Below are positions 53,538 to 62,667 of a stretch of 64,000 nucleotides of DNA, in pieces. The first letter of the stretch is position 1; every line of letters begins with the position of its first letter. The translations under genes and the position numbers were made by a program. Under the pieces are notes generated by a model. It had not been told where the DNA came from. It saw only the letters and a program-made list of their open reading frames with translations, and made no database searches. The stretch is taken from the NCBI RefSeq assembly GCF_002843355.2, contig NZ_PJAI02000015.1:1-64000 (forward strand), in the 5' to 3' direction. Source of the stretch: Colwellia echini. GTDB taxonomy: Bacteria > Pseudomonadota > Gammaproteobacteria > Enterobacterales > Alteromonadaceae.

Positions 53538-54455
53538 ATGTCAGATAAAGCCAATAATACTGAGAGCCTCACTACAACTCTTACTGATACCGCCAAAGAC
53601 GCTGCGGAACTTCCAGCCGAGCTCTTACGGACCGAAATAGAATATGCTAATAAAATTTATCAAATAGCGATCGATTTTTTTACACAATACAGTTTTCAAT
53701 TAGTAGGCGCCTTTTTTATATTTTTATTTGGCTTCTACCTTGCTGGTAAAGTTGCAAAAGGCGTTTTAAAGCTTTGTGAAAAGAAAAACCTTGATGTTAC
53801 TTTAAGTCATTTTGTTGCCAGCCTGACTAAAATCATAGTAATGATGGTCGTGGTGGTTATTGTGTTAAGTAAAATAGGAATTAGTGTTACCCCATTAGTT
53901 GCCGCCATTGGCGCTGCATCTTTTGGTGCTGTATTGGCTTTACAAGGTTTATTATCTAACTATGCTGCAGGTTTTAATATTATTATGACCCGCCCATTTG
54001 TGGTTGACGACACCATAGAAATACTTGGGGTGACGGGTATAGTGCAAGAAGTAAGATTGGGTTTTACTCTACTTAAAGATGAAGACGGCGCGTTAATCAC
54101 CATTCCTAATAAACACATAGTGGGTGAAGTAATGCTAAACTCGCAAAAAGACAGCTTATTAAAATTGTCTGTTGGTGTGTCATACCAAGATAACCCGTTA
54201 GACGCTGTTACCCTTATTGAAAACACTTTATCAAGCCTTGATATATATACCGATAAAACTCGCATACAGGTTGGTATTGATGAATTTGCCGATAGTGCTA
54301 TTACTATTGGCATTAGACTTTGGATACCAACCAATAATTTATATTCGATAAAATATGCGGCGTATAAAGCTATTTACTTAGCGTTTGAGCAAGAAAAAAT
54401 TACTATTCCTTTCCCGCAACAAGATATTCATATTATTGATAATCAAGTTAAATAA
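53538..54455 (+). CDS. mscS: MscS-family small-conductance mechanosensitive channel
   Basis: 305 residues, near the E. coli MscS length. Three TM helices; the pore helix carries GAASFGAVLALQGLLSNYAA at about 130-149, followed by the beta domain (VDDTIEILGVTGIVQEVRLG; ALITIPNKHIVG) and an alpha/beta C-terminal domain. Relieves osmotic pressure in the inner membrane. Its TAA stop overlaps the left end of mobile element B, so the native C-terminus may have been set by that insertion. Confidence 0.9.
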   Translation: MSDKANNTESLTTTLTDTAKDAAELPAELLRTEIEYANKIYQIAIDFFTQYSFQLVGAFFIFLFGFYLAGKVAKGVLKLCEKKNLDVTLSHFVASLTKIIVMMVVVVIVLSKIGISVTPLVAAIGAASFGAVLALQGLLSNYAAGFNIIMTRPFVVDDTIEILGVTGIVQEVRLGFTLLKDEDGALITIPNKHIVGEVMLNSQKDSLLKLSVGVSYQDNPLDAVTLIENTLSSLDIYTDKTRIQVGIDEFADSAITIGIRLWIPTNNLYSIKYAAYKAIYLAFEQEKITIPFPQQDIHIIDNQVK

Positions 54456-54653
54456 CTTGAATTCGAGATAAGCAAAATGCTACAACAGCGCTAATTATGC
54501 GTATTTCTGCGTTGTGAAAACTCCCAATAACCAGTTATTGGCTTCGTTTTCTCGCCTTGAACTACGAATAATTAAAACTATTGTAGAGGTGTAACAATAA
54601 CTAATTGATATTATTAGGTTATACATATTCATTATCCCGAGTTCAGGTTAAAT
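54450..54653. mobile_element. MITE-like element, copy B (196 bp plus AAAT duplication)
   Basis: The element spans 54454-54649. Left end AACTTGAATTCGAGATAA; the right end reads AACCTGAACTCGGGATAA on the other strand. AAAT flanks it at 54450-54453 and 54650-54653. The central CAATAACCAGTTATTG forms a hairpin. No coding capacity. The first two bases of the element complete the mscS stop codon. Confidence 0.82.
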
Positions 54654-54671
54654 AACTTGAGTTCGGACTAA
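54654..54671 (+). mobile_element. second left end directly abutting copy B
   Basis: AACTTGAGTTCGGACTAA begins immediately after the AAAT duplication of copy B and repeats its left end. No right end follows, so it is a remnant or a footprint of tandem insertion. Confidence 0.5.
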
Positions 54672-54738
54672 ATACGCATTCGATTAAATGCGTAAATGCC
54701 TGAATAAAAATAAATCTGCAATGAATACACCAATACCG

Positions 54739-55467
54739 TTAAGCGATCTTAACGGTATTTTTATTTGCGGCTTTAGCGTCAAACAGTGCATCTTCAAGGT
54801 TATGCAACAAGTCTTGCAAAGTTAATCCTTTTTGCCAAGTAGCAAGCCCCATGCTGCAAGTGATGGTGTCGGTGGTGAAAAGCTGATTAGCGATAATTTC
54901 ACGTAAATTATTGGCAAGTTCAAACGGTGATTGTATATCATTAGGTAAAACGAGAATAAAATTATCACTATGCCAATGAATGAGTTTTACTTTGTCAGGG
55001 ATGTTTTTTTGAATAATCACCACTAAACTAATTAATAGTTCGTCACCAACACTTGGCCCATAAGCGTCATTAATTCGTTTAAAATTATCTAGGTTTAACT
55101 GTAGCAAGCTAAACCCCTCGCCTGTTTGTATCGCTTTAGAATAACGACGATGTAATATCGCCTGGCCTGCTCGTCTATTTAAAGCGTAAGTGAGTGGGTT
55201 TCTTTTTGACAATTCTTCAAAAGCTTTAGTTACTTGGCTTAACTCTACTAATCGGCGGTAGGTAAAAATACCAAGACTTAACGTCAAAGTAGCTGCTAAG
55301 GGTAATAATTCATCAAGCTCTAAATATTCATGTGCGTCAACAAAACCAACTAACCACTCAAAGGTGTCAAAATAAATAAAGCAAATAAAAAATACAGCAT
55401 TTATGCCAAGTAACCATAAAGCATCACTAGTAAAAGCACTTCGATGTAAGTATTTATAATGTAACAT
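54739..55467 (-). CDS. membrane GGDEF-domain protein with degenerate active site
   Basis: 242 residues: two N-terminal TM helices (about 15-45 and 50-70), then a GGDEF domain beginning NPLTYALNRRAGQAILHRRY with DNFKRINDAYGPSVGDELL. The catalytic GGDEF motif is replaced: the line reads HWHSDNFILVLP. Cyclase activity is therefore unlikely; it may bind GTP or c-di-GMP, or act as a signalling partner. No second output domain. Monocistronic. Confidence 0.82.
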   Translation of the reverse strand: MLHYKYLHRSAFTSDALWLLGINAVFFICFIYFDTFEWLVGFVDAHEYLELDELLPLAATLTLSLGIFTYRRLVELSQVTKAFEELSKRNPLTYALNRRAGQAILHRRYSKAIQTGEGFSLLQLNLDNFKRINDAYGPSVGDELLISLVVIIQKNIPDKVKLIHWHSDNFILVLPNDIQSPFELANNLREIIANQLFTTDTITCSMGLATWQKGLTLQDLLHNLEDALFDAKAANKNTVKIA

Positions 55468-55591
55468 TGTTAGCCGTTAGCCCACAGTAATGTATAAGCT
55501 TACTATCATTAACTAAAAACGAGCTAAATGCGAGTAGTTTACAATCAATATTGTTCTGATTATGCGTTACACCCATTATGCGCCATAGTAG

Positions 55592-56209
55592 TTATATGGC
55601 TACTATTTTATAAGCACAGCGCCTAGCCCCTGTAATAATATGGCTATCTCGTGTTACGTTGGCAATATCAGTAAACAGCCATTGAAATATCTCTAATTCT
55701 GATTGGCAAAAACTGTGGTTTTTAGTCGCTGCGGCGCGAATAGGACAATGATTTTCAATTAACCAAAATACGCCATCATGCTTTTCAACTACGGCCATAA
55801 ACCCTTCACTACTCCTTAATCTAGCTAAGGTTTGCAGCTTTTCTGCAATACCGTACCTGTCGGCCAAAGCTAACTGATAATTCGATTTTTCTTGCTCTGC
55901 TTGACGGGTAATAATTTTTTCCATACCGTCATCACCAAATAAGCTAATTATAGAACCAATTAATGCTACCGATAATTTATCATGGCGATCGGCAAAACGA
56001 CTATTTCCTTGCGCAGTTAAAGACCAAGAGCGTGTAGGCCTGCCCCTTGGCGCTTTTTCATCTTTAAATATCACATCACCAGAATCTTCCAACCCTTGCA
56101 CATGCTGTCGTACGGCCATAGTGGTAAAACCTAACTCTTGGGCCATTAATTTTGCGGTTAATGGCCCTTGGGTTTTTAATAACTGAATAATTTTTTCTTG
56201 GGTTTTCAT
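55592..56209 (-). CDS. SufR/COG2345-like winged-helix regulator with C-terminal cysteines
   Basis: 205 residues from 56209; the longer frame has no ribosome site or similarity. Winged helix at about 1-70 (KTQEKIIQLLKTQGPLTAKL; MAVRQHVQGLEDSGDV). The C-terminal half carries Cys in ENHCPIRAAA, FCQSELEIFQ and RRCAYKIV, spaced as in SufR-like Fe-S sensing regulators. Divergent from cti with a shared 178-base promoter region, so it is a candidate redox- or iron-responsive regulator of that gene or of itself. Confidence 0.78.
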   Translation of the reverse strand: MKTQEKIIQLLKTQGPLTAKLMAQELGFTTMAVRQHVQGLEDSGDVIFKDEKAPRGRPTRSWSLTAQGNSRFADRHDKLSVALIGSIISLFGDDGMEKIITRQAEQEKSNYQLALADRYGIAEKLQTLARLRSSEGFMAVVEKHDGVFWLIENHCPIRAAATKNHSFCQSELEIFQWLFTDIANVTRDSHIITGARRCAYKIVAI

Positions 56210-56387
56210 TAGGTATTTGCTCAAAATAATGACTGAGTTTATTGCTAGGTATTTTACACTCGTAATGCGTTGCAAAAACAATCTCAAAAGATAAACATAC
56301 CCTAGTACAACATAACAACTTTAAGTAATTCTCAATATAGCTTAAAATTCACCACTAATTGTTATCATTTCAATATTTAAGGTTTTC

Positions 56388-58775
56388 ATGCGCAAGTTTC
56401 ATTGGCTTTTAATTTTTCTATTTTTATCCGGTTGTGCCACTTTAGGTGTCATGGAATTTGATAAACTTTATGGCGTTAGCAATGTTGAAAATAGGCTCGA
56501 TCAACCTAAAGCAACAGCTATACAAACAATGCATTTTAATGACACCATCAAGCCACTTATCGAAAATCGTTGTGTGGTTTGTCATGGTTGTTATGACGCG
56601 CCATGTCAATTAAAAATGGAAAGTCGCGCAGGTATTGAACGCGGTGCTAGTAAAGCACAAATTTATGGTGTAGAGCGCTTTAAAAATGCCAAGGTTACTG
56701 AAAACATTAGTGATATCCCAGGGTTAACTGCTCATGATTTAAACGCATTACGTAAAGAAGGTTTTTTTCCTATTCTTAATGAGCGCAACCAAACAGAGCA
56801 AGCTAACACTCAAGCAAGTCTGTTTTATCAAATGTTACAATTAAAACAGCAAAATCCATTACCAAAGAGTAAATTACTCGGTGATAACTTTGATATTTCA
56901 CTTAATAGAAGCCAAGAATGCGCGACCATAGAAGAGTTTGAAGATTATAAAAATGATTATCCACTTGGTGGCATGCCTTATGCGCTACCAGGATTATCAA
57001 CAGCTGAACATACAGAATTAACTGATTGGATAGCCCTAGGTGCTGTTATGCCAGCGCCTATTCCACCAAATGCACAAGAACAAGCAATGATTGCTCGTTG
57101 GGAAAAATTACTCAATGGTACATCACCTAAAGAACAGTTAATCGCGCGTTATATATATGAGCATTTATACCTAGCCAATTTATATTTTGATGAGCCACAA
57201 ACAAGCTACTTTAAGTTAGTACGTTCAAGAACGCCTAGCGGCGAACCAGTAGATCTTATTACTAGCCGTCGCCCATTTTCATCTCCGTATGCAGACGGCA
57301 AAACTCAACCGACTCTCAATAAACCAGACGTGTTCTATCGACTGATTAAACATACCGACACTGTTATTGTTAAACGTCATATGCCGTATCCTTTTGGTGA
57401 CGCCAAGTTCACACGCATCACAGAATTGTTCTATAAACCAGATTATGCGGTAACTAGCCTACCTGACTATGAACTTATTAATGCGTCGAATCCTTTTAAA
57501 ACTTTTGCCGCGATACCCGATAAATTTCGCTACCAATTTTTATTAGACCAAGCAGAGTTCTCGATAATGAATTTTATCAAAGGTCCTGTTTGTCGTGGTC
57601 AAACTGCATTAAATGTTATTGAAGATAACTTCTGGGTATTTTTTCTAAACCCAGATAGTTTTAATCGCTTTAAAACTGAAACATTTCTCAATGATAATGT
57701 TAACTTATTACAGCTACCTGCAGGCAGCAGTAATGAGACCTTACCGATATGGTACTGGCGCCAATATGCTAAAGATCAAAAAGAATACATTAAGAATAAA
57801 TTAAATTATTTGGAGAAACTCAATTTAGATGAGAATGAAATAAACCTTGATTTAATTTGGTCAGGTAATGGCAATCCTAATGCAACATTAACTGTATTCA
57901 GACACTTTAATAGCGCTACTGTGGTAAAAGGTTTTGTTGGACCAACACCTAAAACAGCTTGGGTGATCAGCTATCCATTACTAGAACGTATTCATTACTT
58001 ATTAGTCGCTGGTTTTGATGTTTATGGCACCGTAAGCCATCAACTAGAAACGCGCTTATACATGGACTTTTTACGAATGGAAGCAGAAAGTAATTTCATT
58101 ATGTTTTTACCTAAAGCACAACGTGAAGCAATACATGCATCTTGGTATGTAGGTACTAATGATGAAATTAAAGACTATATTTTCTCAGATGAGTTTTATC
58201 AGACACCTCAAACAGGTATCGATTTTAAAACCACAGATCCTGAAAAAGAATTCTTTAAACTAGTCGGCGAATATACACATAATGCACAAGTGAGCACTTA
58301 TAATTTAAGCTCATTACCTGAAGATAACACTGACAAGGTTATGGCGGGCTTACGTAAAATACCTAATATCAATGTACATTTATTAGCACAAGTAAGTTTT
58401 GTAATGGTCAGTGATGGTGATAAAAATCAGGTTTACTCTTTAATTAACAATACCGCACATACCAATGTTGCAGGACTGTTTTTTGAAGATGACCGCCTTG
58501 ATCCTAGCGAAGATACTTTAGCTGTTTTACGTGGTATTGTTGGTAATTATCCTAATGCCTTCTTTCAAGTAAACAAATCACAACTTGATCAATTTGTAAG
58601 CGCCTTAACAAGTATAAAAACAGAGCAAGACTACAGCGAACTTAAAGACCAATTTGGGGTACGCCGTACTAGTGCTGATTTTTGGTCGTATGCAGACCAA
58701 TTGCTTATTTGGTATAAAGCTAATCAGCCTAAATCAGCTGGGATACTTGATTTCAATCGCTTAGAAGATCGTTAA
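56388..58775 (+). CDS. cti: fatty acid cis/trans isomerase
   Basis: 795 residues, close to the family length. A lipoprotein-like signal (LFLSGCATLG, Cys16) directs it to the periplasmic side. A cytochrome c-type heme site CVVCHG at about 64-69 is followed by QLKMESRAGIERGASKAQIY, conserved in Cti. Cti converts cis to trans unsaturated fatty acids in existing membrane lipids, a fast response to solvents, heat or osmotic stress. A terminator follows at 58862-58900. Divergent from a SufR-like regulator. Confidence 0.93.
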   Translation: MRKFHWLLIFLFLSGCATLGVMEFDKLYGVSNVENRLDQPKATAIQTMHFNDTIKPLIENRCVVCHGCYDAPCQLKMESRAGIERGASKAQIYGVERFKNAKVTENISDIPGLTAHDLNALRKEGFFPILNERNQTEQANTQASLFYQMLQLKQQNPLPKSKLLGDNFDISLNRSQECATIEEFEDYKNDYPLGGMPYALPGLSTAEHTELTDWIALGAVMPAPIPPNAQEQAMIARWEKLLNGTSPKEQLIARYIYEHLYLANLYFDEPQTSYFKLVRSRTPSGEPVDLITSRRPFSSPYADGKTQPTLNKPDVFYRLIKHTDTVIVKRHMPYPFGDAKFTRITELFYKPDYAVTSLPDYELINASNPFKTFAAIPDKFRYQFLLDQAEFSIMNFIKGPVCRGQTALNVIEDNFWVFFLNPDSFNRFKTETFLNDNVNLLQLPAGSSNETLPIWYWRQYAKDQKEYIKNKLNYLEKLNLDENEINLDLIWSGNGNPNATLTVFRHFNSATVVKGFVGPTPKTAWVISYPLLERIHYLLVAGFDVYGTVSHQLETRLYMDFLRMEAESNFIMFLPKAQREAIHASWYVGTNDEIKDYIFSDEFYQTPQTGIDFKTTDPEKEFFKLVGEYTHNAQVSTYNLSSLPEDNTDKVMAGLRKIPNINVHLLAQVSFVMVSDGDKNQVYSLINNTAHTNVAGLFFEDDRLDPSEDTLAVLRGIVGNYPNAFFQVNKSQLDQFVSALTSIKTEQDYSELKDQFGVRRTSADFWSYADQLLIWYKANQPKSAGILDFNRLEDR

Positions 58776-58861
58776 TTTATTCATTTACGGTCAAGTTGAT
58801 TGAAAAGTTAACTTAAAAATCAATTGAAAAAACAGTAGAAAACAAGTGAAAACCACAACCT

Positions 58862-58900
58862 AAAAAGCGGTTGATTGTTAAGGCAGTCAACCGCTTTTTT
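58862..58900 (+). terminator. terminator of cti
   Basis: AAAAAGCGGTTGATTG pairs with CAGTCAACCGCTTTTT (one wobble) and ends in a T-run. The gap 58776-59199 also holds the tandem repeat and Fur box listed below. Confidence 0.85.
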
Positions 58901-58901
58901 G

Positions 58902-58947
58902 TCTCAACTAATTTTTATCTCAACTAATTTTATATCTCAACTATTAG
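58902..58947. repeat. three short tandem repeats after cti
   Basis: TCTCAACTAATTTTTA at 58902-58917, TCTCAACTAATTTTATA at 58918-58934 and a partial TCTCAACTATTAG at 58935-58947. Non-coding; role unknown. Confidence 0.7.
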
Positions 58948-58981
58948 TGCAAATCCAATTAAATATATGCTTTATAGCATC

Positions 58982-59009
58982 TGAAGATGATTTATTTATT
59001 ATTTCAATT
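58982..59009 (+). repeat. motif shared with 62577 upstream of two heme-cluster genes, first copy
   Basis: TGAAGATGATTTATT-TATTATTTCAATT here matches the sequence at 62577-62600 except for four extra bases. It precedes the receptor gene of the heme cluster. Confidence 0.55.
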
Positions 59010-59154
59010 GGTACTTTATTTGAGCAATTTTTCTTTGTTTAAAATAAATATCCTAACATTCTGAAACTACTATAAATTGTACTCCCCACCAAAAATAAAC
59101 ACTAATGCGAATGGTTATCACTCGTGATCTCATTTGTTTTGATGTATCTTACGC

Positions 59155-59173
59155 GCAAATGATAATCATTGTT
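59155..59173 (+). promoter_or_regulatory. Fur box of the heme-uptake cluster
   Basis: The 19 bases containing ATGATAATCATT match 15 of 19 positions of the Fur consensus, 26 bases before the receptor start. A weaker Fur-like stretch (GAATGGTTATCACTC) lies at about 59109-59123. Confidence 0.75.
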
Positions 59174-59199
59174 ATTAACGAGTAACCAGGTGTATAAAT

Positions 59200-61248
59200 A
59201 TGGCTATTAAGTGTTTAGCTATTAGTTCTTTTTTAAGTTTTGCTGTTAGCGGGTTTGTTGTAAATATTGCTAACGCTGAAGCCTCAGAACCTACTGAGTC
59301 CACTGTTCTCAAGAAAGAATTAACATCGAAAAAGTATAAAGCCAACGAAGTCATTGTTGTCACAGGCACTCGTACACCAAAACTATTATCTAACTCTCCT
59401 GTTAAAGTAGAAGTTATCGACCAAGAGCAAGTAGGCTTACTAACTCAAGGTACTATTGCTCAAGCTCTTAATTTTATTCCCGGTGTTGTGGTTACTCGTA
59501 ACGCTAAAGATGGTTACAACATTCAAATGCAAGGGTTTGACGGCGATAACGTACTTATATTATTAAATAGCCAACCATTAATTTCGCCAACAGGCGCCGC
59601 GGTTGACCTTGACCAAATTAGTGCGCAAGACATCAAACAAATTGAAGTTATTCGTGGCGCGTCATCGGTAATGTGGGGCAGCTCTGCTATGGGCGGCGTT
59701 ATTAATATCATCACTAACAAACCCGAGACTAATCAATTTAACATCGGCTATCAAATTGGTAGTTACACGCAAAATGCTATTGAAGATGATCCTTACGCAC
59801 AGCAACTACGTTTAGGTGGAACACTGTATGCTGCGGGTTGGCGTTATCAACTTAGCGCATTAGCAAAACAATACCCTGGTTTTGATTATGATAACGACCA
59901 TAGCTCAACCCCTGCAGGCGATTTAGACAAAACCTTCATTAACTTTTCTACTTCAGGACAAATCAGCACAGTTGAAACATCAATTGCCTATCAATTCTTT
60001 GAAGAGAGTAAAAGTAAAAATACTGGACGAATTGCAGGGCAAAGTACCTTAGAAACTTATGTTTCGGAAGTAAAACAGCAACAACTTGACCTTGATTTCA
60101 GCAATGAGTTAACCAACCCACACACCAAAACACAGCGCCAATGGCAAATAAACAGCCGCATAATGCAACATGTAGAAGCCAGTGGTCGTAGCGGTAGTTT
60201 ACGCGATGCTGACATTGGTTTATATGAACTAAATGGCAAGTACATTTGGTCAACTGACAGTTTAGAAGTTGTTTCTGGTGGCTTATTGCATCAAGACACA
60301 TTAGAACAAACAAAGCGATCTGACGGTAGCAAAGAGGTTCCTGCTACCAGTAAAGAAAGTGCTGAAGCTTTTAGCCAACTGAACTGGATTAATAAAAACA
60401 GTCAATATTTATTAGGCTTACGCGTACAACAAGATTCTGATTTTGGGTTTTATTCGGCGTTGCGTGTTAGCGGTATGAATGACTTACTCAGCGATAAAAA
60501 CAAACTAAAATGGCGTTACGGCATTGGTCAAGGTTACCGCGTACCAACACTAAAAGAGCGCTACTACCAATTTGATCACAGCTCCCTTGGTTACAAAGTT
60601 TACGGTAGCGACGATTTAACACCTGAAACTTCGGTAACCGCCAATACATCACTTACCTTTGAGACCAGCTTTAAAGATAGCTTTATGGGTAGTTTTGACT
60701 TGAGTAGTGACCTTAATATTTATTACACCCAAGCAGAAGGGTTAATTGATACCGAAGTCGATCCAGAGCGATCTATTATCGAAGATTTAGATATCTCGGT
60801 TTATACCAATATCGACCAAGCTATTTTAAAAGGCTTCGACTGGTCGATAGGCGCAACATACACACAATGGGTAAGCCAACTTAACTACAGTTATTTAAGT
60901 GCCAAAGACGATGAAGGTATACGCCTAGAAGGACGCCCTACTCACCAAATTAAAGCCAATATAGGTTACACGCCTAGTCGTTTTAACATCAACAGCATGC
61001 TGTATTTAGTGTACCAAAAGGGTGAAGCGATACCCGCTGAAAACTACGAAAATGGCACCTTAAATAATGGTTGGTTTACTGTCGATTTTAAAATTAGCCA
61101 ACAACTAACTAAACATTTTTCATGGCGCTTAACCTTAGACAACCTATTAAATCAACATCAAGACACTAGTGCTGTAAACAACCAATTATTTGATGCTAGA
61201 CCTGTTAGCAGCCGTTTTGTATCACTTGGGATAACTTACCAGCTCTAA
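59200..61248 (+). CDS. hmuR: TonB-dependent heme/iron receptor of the Hmu-type cluster
   Basis: 682 residues: signal peptide to about residue 26 (VNIANAEA), TonB-box-like EVIVVTGTRTPKL, plug domain (QALNFIPGVVVTRNAKDGYN; IEVIRGASSVMWGSSAMGGV) and a beta-barrel ending VSLGITYQL. The substrate is inferred as heme from the adjacent HmuY-like gene, not from the barrel. Directly under a strong Fur box; first gene of the cluster. Confidence 0.85.
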   Translation: MAIKCLAISSFLSFAVSGFVVNIANAEASEPTESTVLKKELTSKKYKANEVIVVTGTRTPKLLSNSPVKVEVIDQEQVGLLTQGTIAQALNFIPGVVVTRNAKDGYNIQMQGFDGDNVLILLNSQPLISPTGAAVDLDQISAQDIKQIEVIRGASSVMWGSSAMGGVINIITNKPETNQFNIGYQIGSYTQNAIEDDPYAQQLRLGGTLYAAGWRYQLSALAKQYPGFDYDNDHSSTPAGDLDKTFINFSTSGQISTVETSIAYQFFEESKSKNTGRIAGQSTLETYVSEVKQQQLDLDFSNELTNPHTKTQRQWQINSRIMQHVEASGRSGSLRDADIGLYELNGKYIWSTDSLEVVSGGLLHQDTLEQTKRSDGSKEVPATSKESAEAFSQLNWINKNSQYLLGLRVQQDSDFGFYSALRVSGMNDLLSDKNKLKWRYGIGQGYRVPTLKERYYQFDHSSLGYKVYGSDDLTPETSVTANTSLTFETSFKDSFMGSFDLSSDLNIYYTQAEGLIDTEVDPERSIIEDLDISVYTNIDQAILKGFDWSIGATYTQWVSQLNYSYLSAKDDEGIRLEGRPTHQIKANIGYTPSRFNINSMLYLVYQKGEAIPAENYENGTLNNGWFTVDFKISQQLTKHFSWRLTLDNLLNQHQDTSAVNNQLFDARPVSSRFVSLGITYQL

Positions 61249-61323
61249 TAACTGAGTAAAAAACATAACAAATATCGTACACCATAATTTTATAAACAAC
61301 TTAAACATTTTAGGAAATTTAAC

Positions 61324-62460
61324 ATGAATAACAAATCATTAGTTTTAACGTCACTCTTAGCTACATTAGCCCTAACCGCTTGTGATAGCGACACAATAGA
61401 AGAAATTGAAGCCGACATAAAAGATGAGCTTAATTTAAATGACGACGAAACAACAGAAGCAACCATTTACGGCCCTTATTCAACAGGTTCAGTGTCAGAG
61501 CCAAGCTTTGTATATTTTGATTTAGAAACAATGAGCGAAGTAAGCTTAACAAAAGAGCAAGCTAAAACTGATACCCAATGGGATTTAGCTTTTAGTCGAA
61601 GTGATGTTTACTTAAATAACGCCGATAGTGAAATGCCTGTATCCGTTTACTTTACAGATAAAAACAGTGATTTTTTCGATGCTGATGGTAATGCCATTGC
61701 CGATAAATTCCTTAACGCTACACCAGAGAGTGAGCTAGAAGACTTTACAGCGGTAATGTTAAGTGACGTACCAACCGACAGTGAAATGTTCAAATCTGAT
61801 GAAACCAAAAGTATTATCGCCGATTTTTATGCTTATAACGTAACAACACATCAAGTATCCGCTGATCCTAGCCATGCTTACATTGTTAACTCTGACGATA
61901 CTTTCTCTAAATTCAAAGCAAGCGCATTAACTACTTCTACTTCAGGTTATGGCATTGCTGCAATTACCTTAACCTACAGCAACCAAACCAGTGCAGATAC
62001 TGCTTTTGCGGCAACAGAAACCGATCTTGTAGTTGATGCTGCCGCTGCTTGTGCAGGTTTTGACGGTGTTTATGTTGATTTTGAATTAGGTCAAGTAGTT
62101 AGTGCGAGTGATGCATGGGACATAAGCTTACCGTGTAATGAAGCTAAAACAGAAGCAAGCTTTGAAATTAACATTGCCGAAGATAGCACTGCGATGCAAG
62201 ATTTTGACGATTCATTTCCTGAAATTGACCCCGCAGCTATGCGTTATTACGACTTTGAAGAAAACCAATACACAGTACGTGCTTTTGACGAAACACCTTG
62301 GACTCAATACGGCTTAAACGGTGGTCATACACTTTGGTCTCAGTACGGTGTTTACATCATCAAAACAGCAACTGCTAGCTACAAACTTCAGCTAACAAGT
62401 TACTACAACGCTGAAAACGTTTCTGGCAACATTTCATTCAGAGCAGAAGCATTGAAGTAA
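61324..62460 (+). CDS. hmuY: HmuY-like heme-binding lipoprotein
   Basis: 378 residues. Lipobox ATLALTACDS (Cys about 20), acidic linker, then HmuY-like segments: FDLETMSEVSLTKEQAK and TQWDLAFSRSDVYLNN, and a C-terminal GYGIYIIKT-type strand (SQYGVYIIKTATASYKLQL). HmuY proteins are surface lipoproteins that take up heme and pass it to the receptor. 75 bases after the receptor gene. Longer than the Porphyromonas prototype, apparently with insertions. Confidence 0.8.
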   Translation: MNNKSLVLTSLLATLALTACDSDTIEEIEADIKDELNLNDDETTEATIYGPYSTGSVSEPSFVYFDLETMSEVSLTKEQAKTDTQWDLAFSRSDVYLNNADSEMPVSVYFTDKNSDFFDADGNAIADKFLNATPESELEDFTAVMLSDVPTDSEMFKSDETKSIIADFYAYNVTTHQVSADPSHAYIVNSDDTFSKFKASALTTSTSGYGIAAITLTYSNQTSADTAFAATETDLVVDAAAACAGFDGVYVDFELGQVVSASDAWDISLPCNEAKTEASFEINIAEDSTAMQDFDDSFPEIDPAAMRYYDFEENQYTVRAFDETPWTQYGLNGGHTLWSQYGVYIIKTATASYKLQLTSYYNAENVSGNISFRAEALK

Positions 62461-62485
62461 GTTGTATAACAACACCATACCTAAT

Positions 62486-62527
62486 TACCTTGATAACTGC
62501 TTTGCAAACTATGTAGTTATTAAGGTA
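62486..62527 (+). other. hairpin between hmuY and the ExbB-like gene
   Basis: TACCTTGATAACT pairs with AGTTATTAAGGTA (one mismatch) around a 16-base loop. No T-run follows, so it may be an attenuating or stabilising element inside the operon. Confidence 0.45.
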
Positions 62528-62576
62528 GTGAAAAATGTAGTTAGTCATGGTTTTTATATTAAGTGATTACACCATT

Positions 62577-62600
62577 TGAAGATGATTTATTATTTCAATT
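62577..62600 (+). repeat. motif shared with 58982, second copy
   Basis: TGAAGATGATTTATTATTTC followed by AATT. It lies 68 bases before the ExbB-like gene, as the first copy lies upstream of the receptor gene. Confidence 0.55.
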
Positions 62601-62667
62601 TTTATAATCACTAATATCGTAAAAACATCAATAATCGTCCTTATTTAGAAGAGCAACGAGAGCATCT

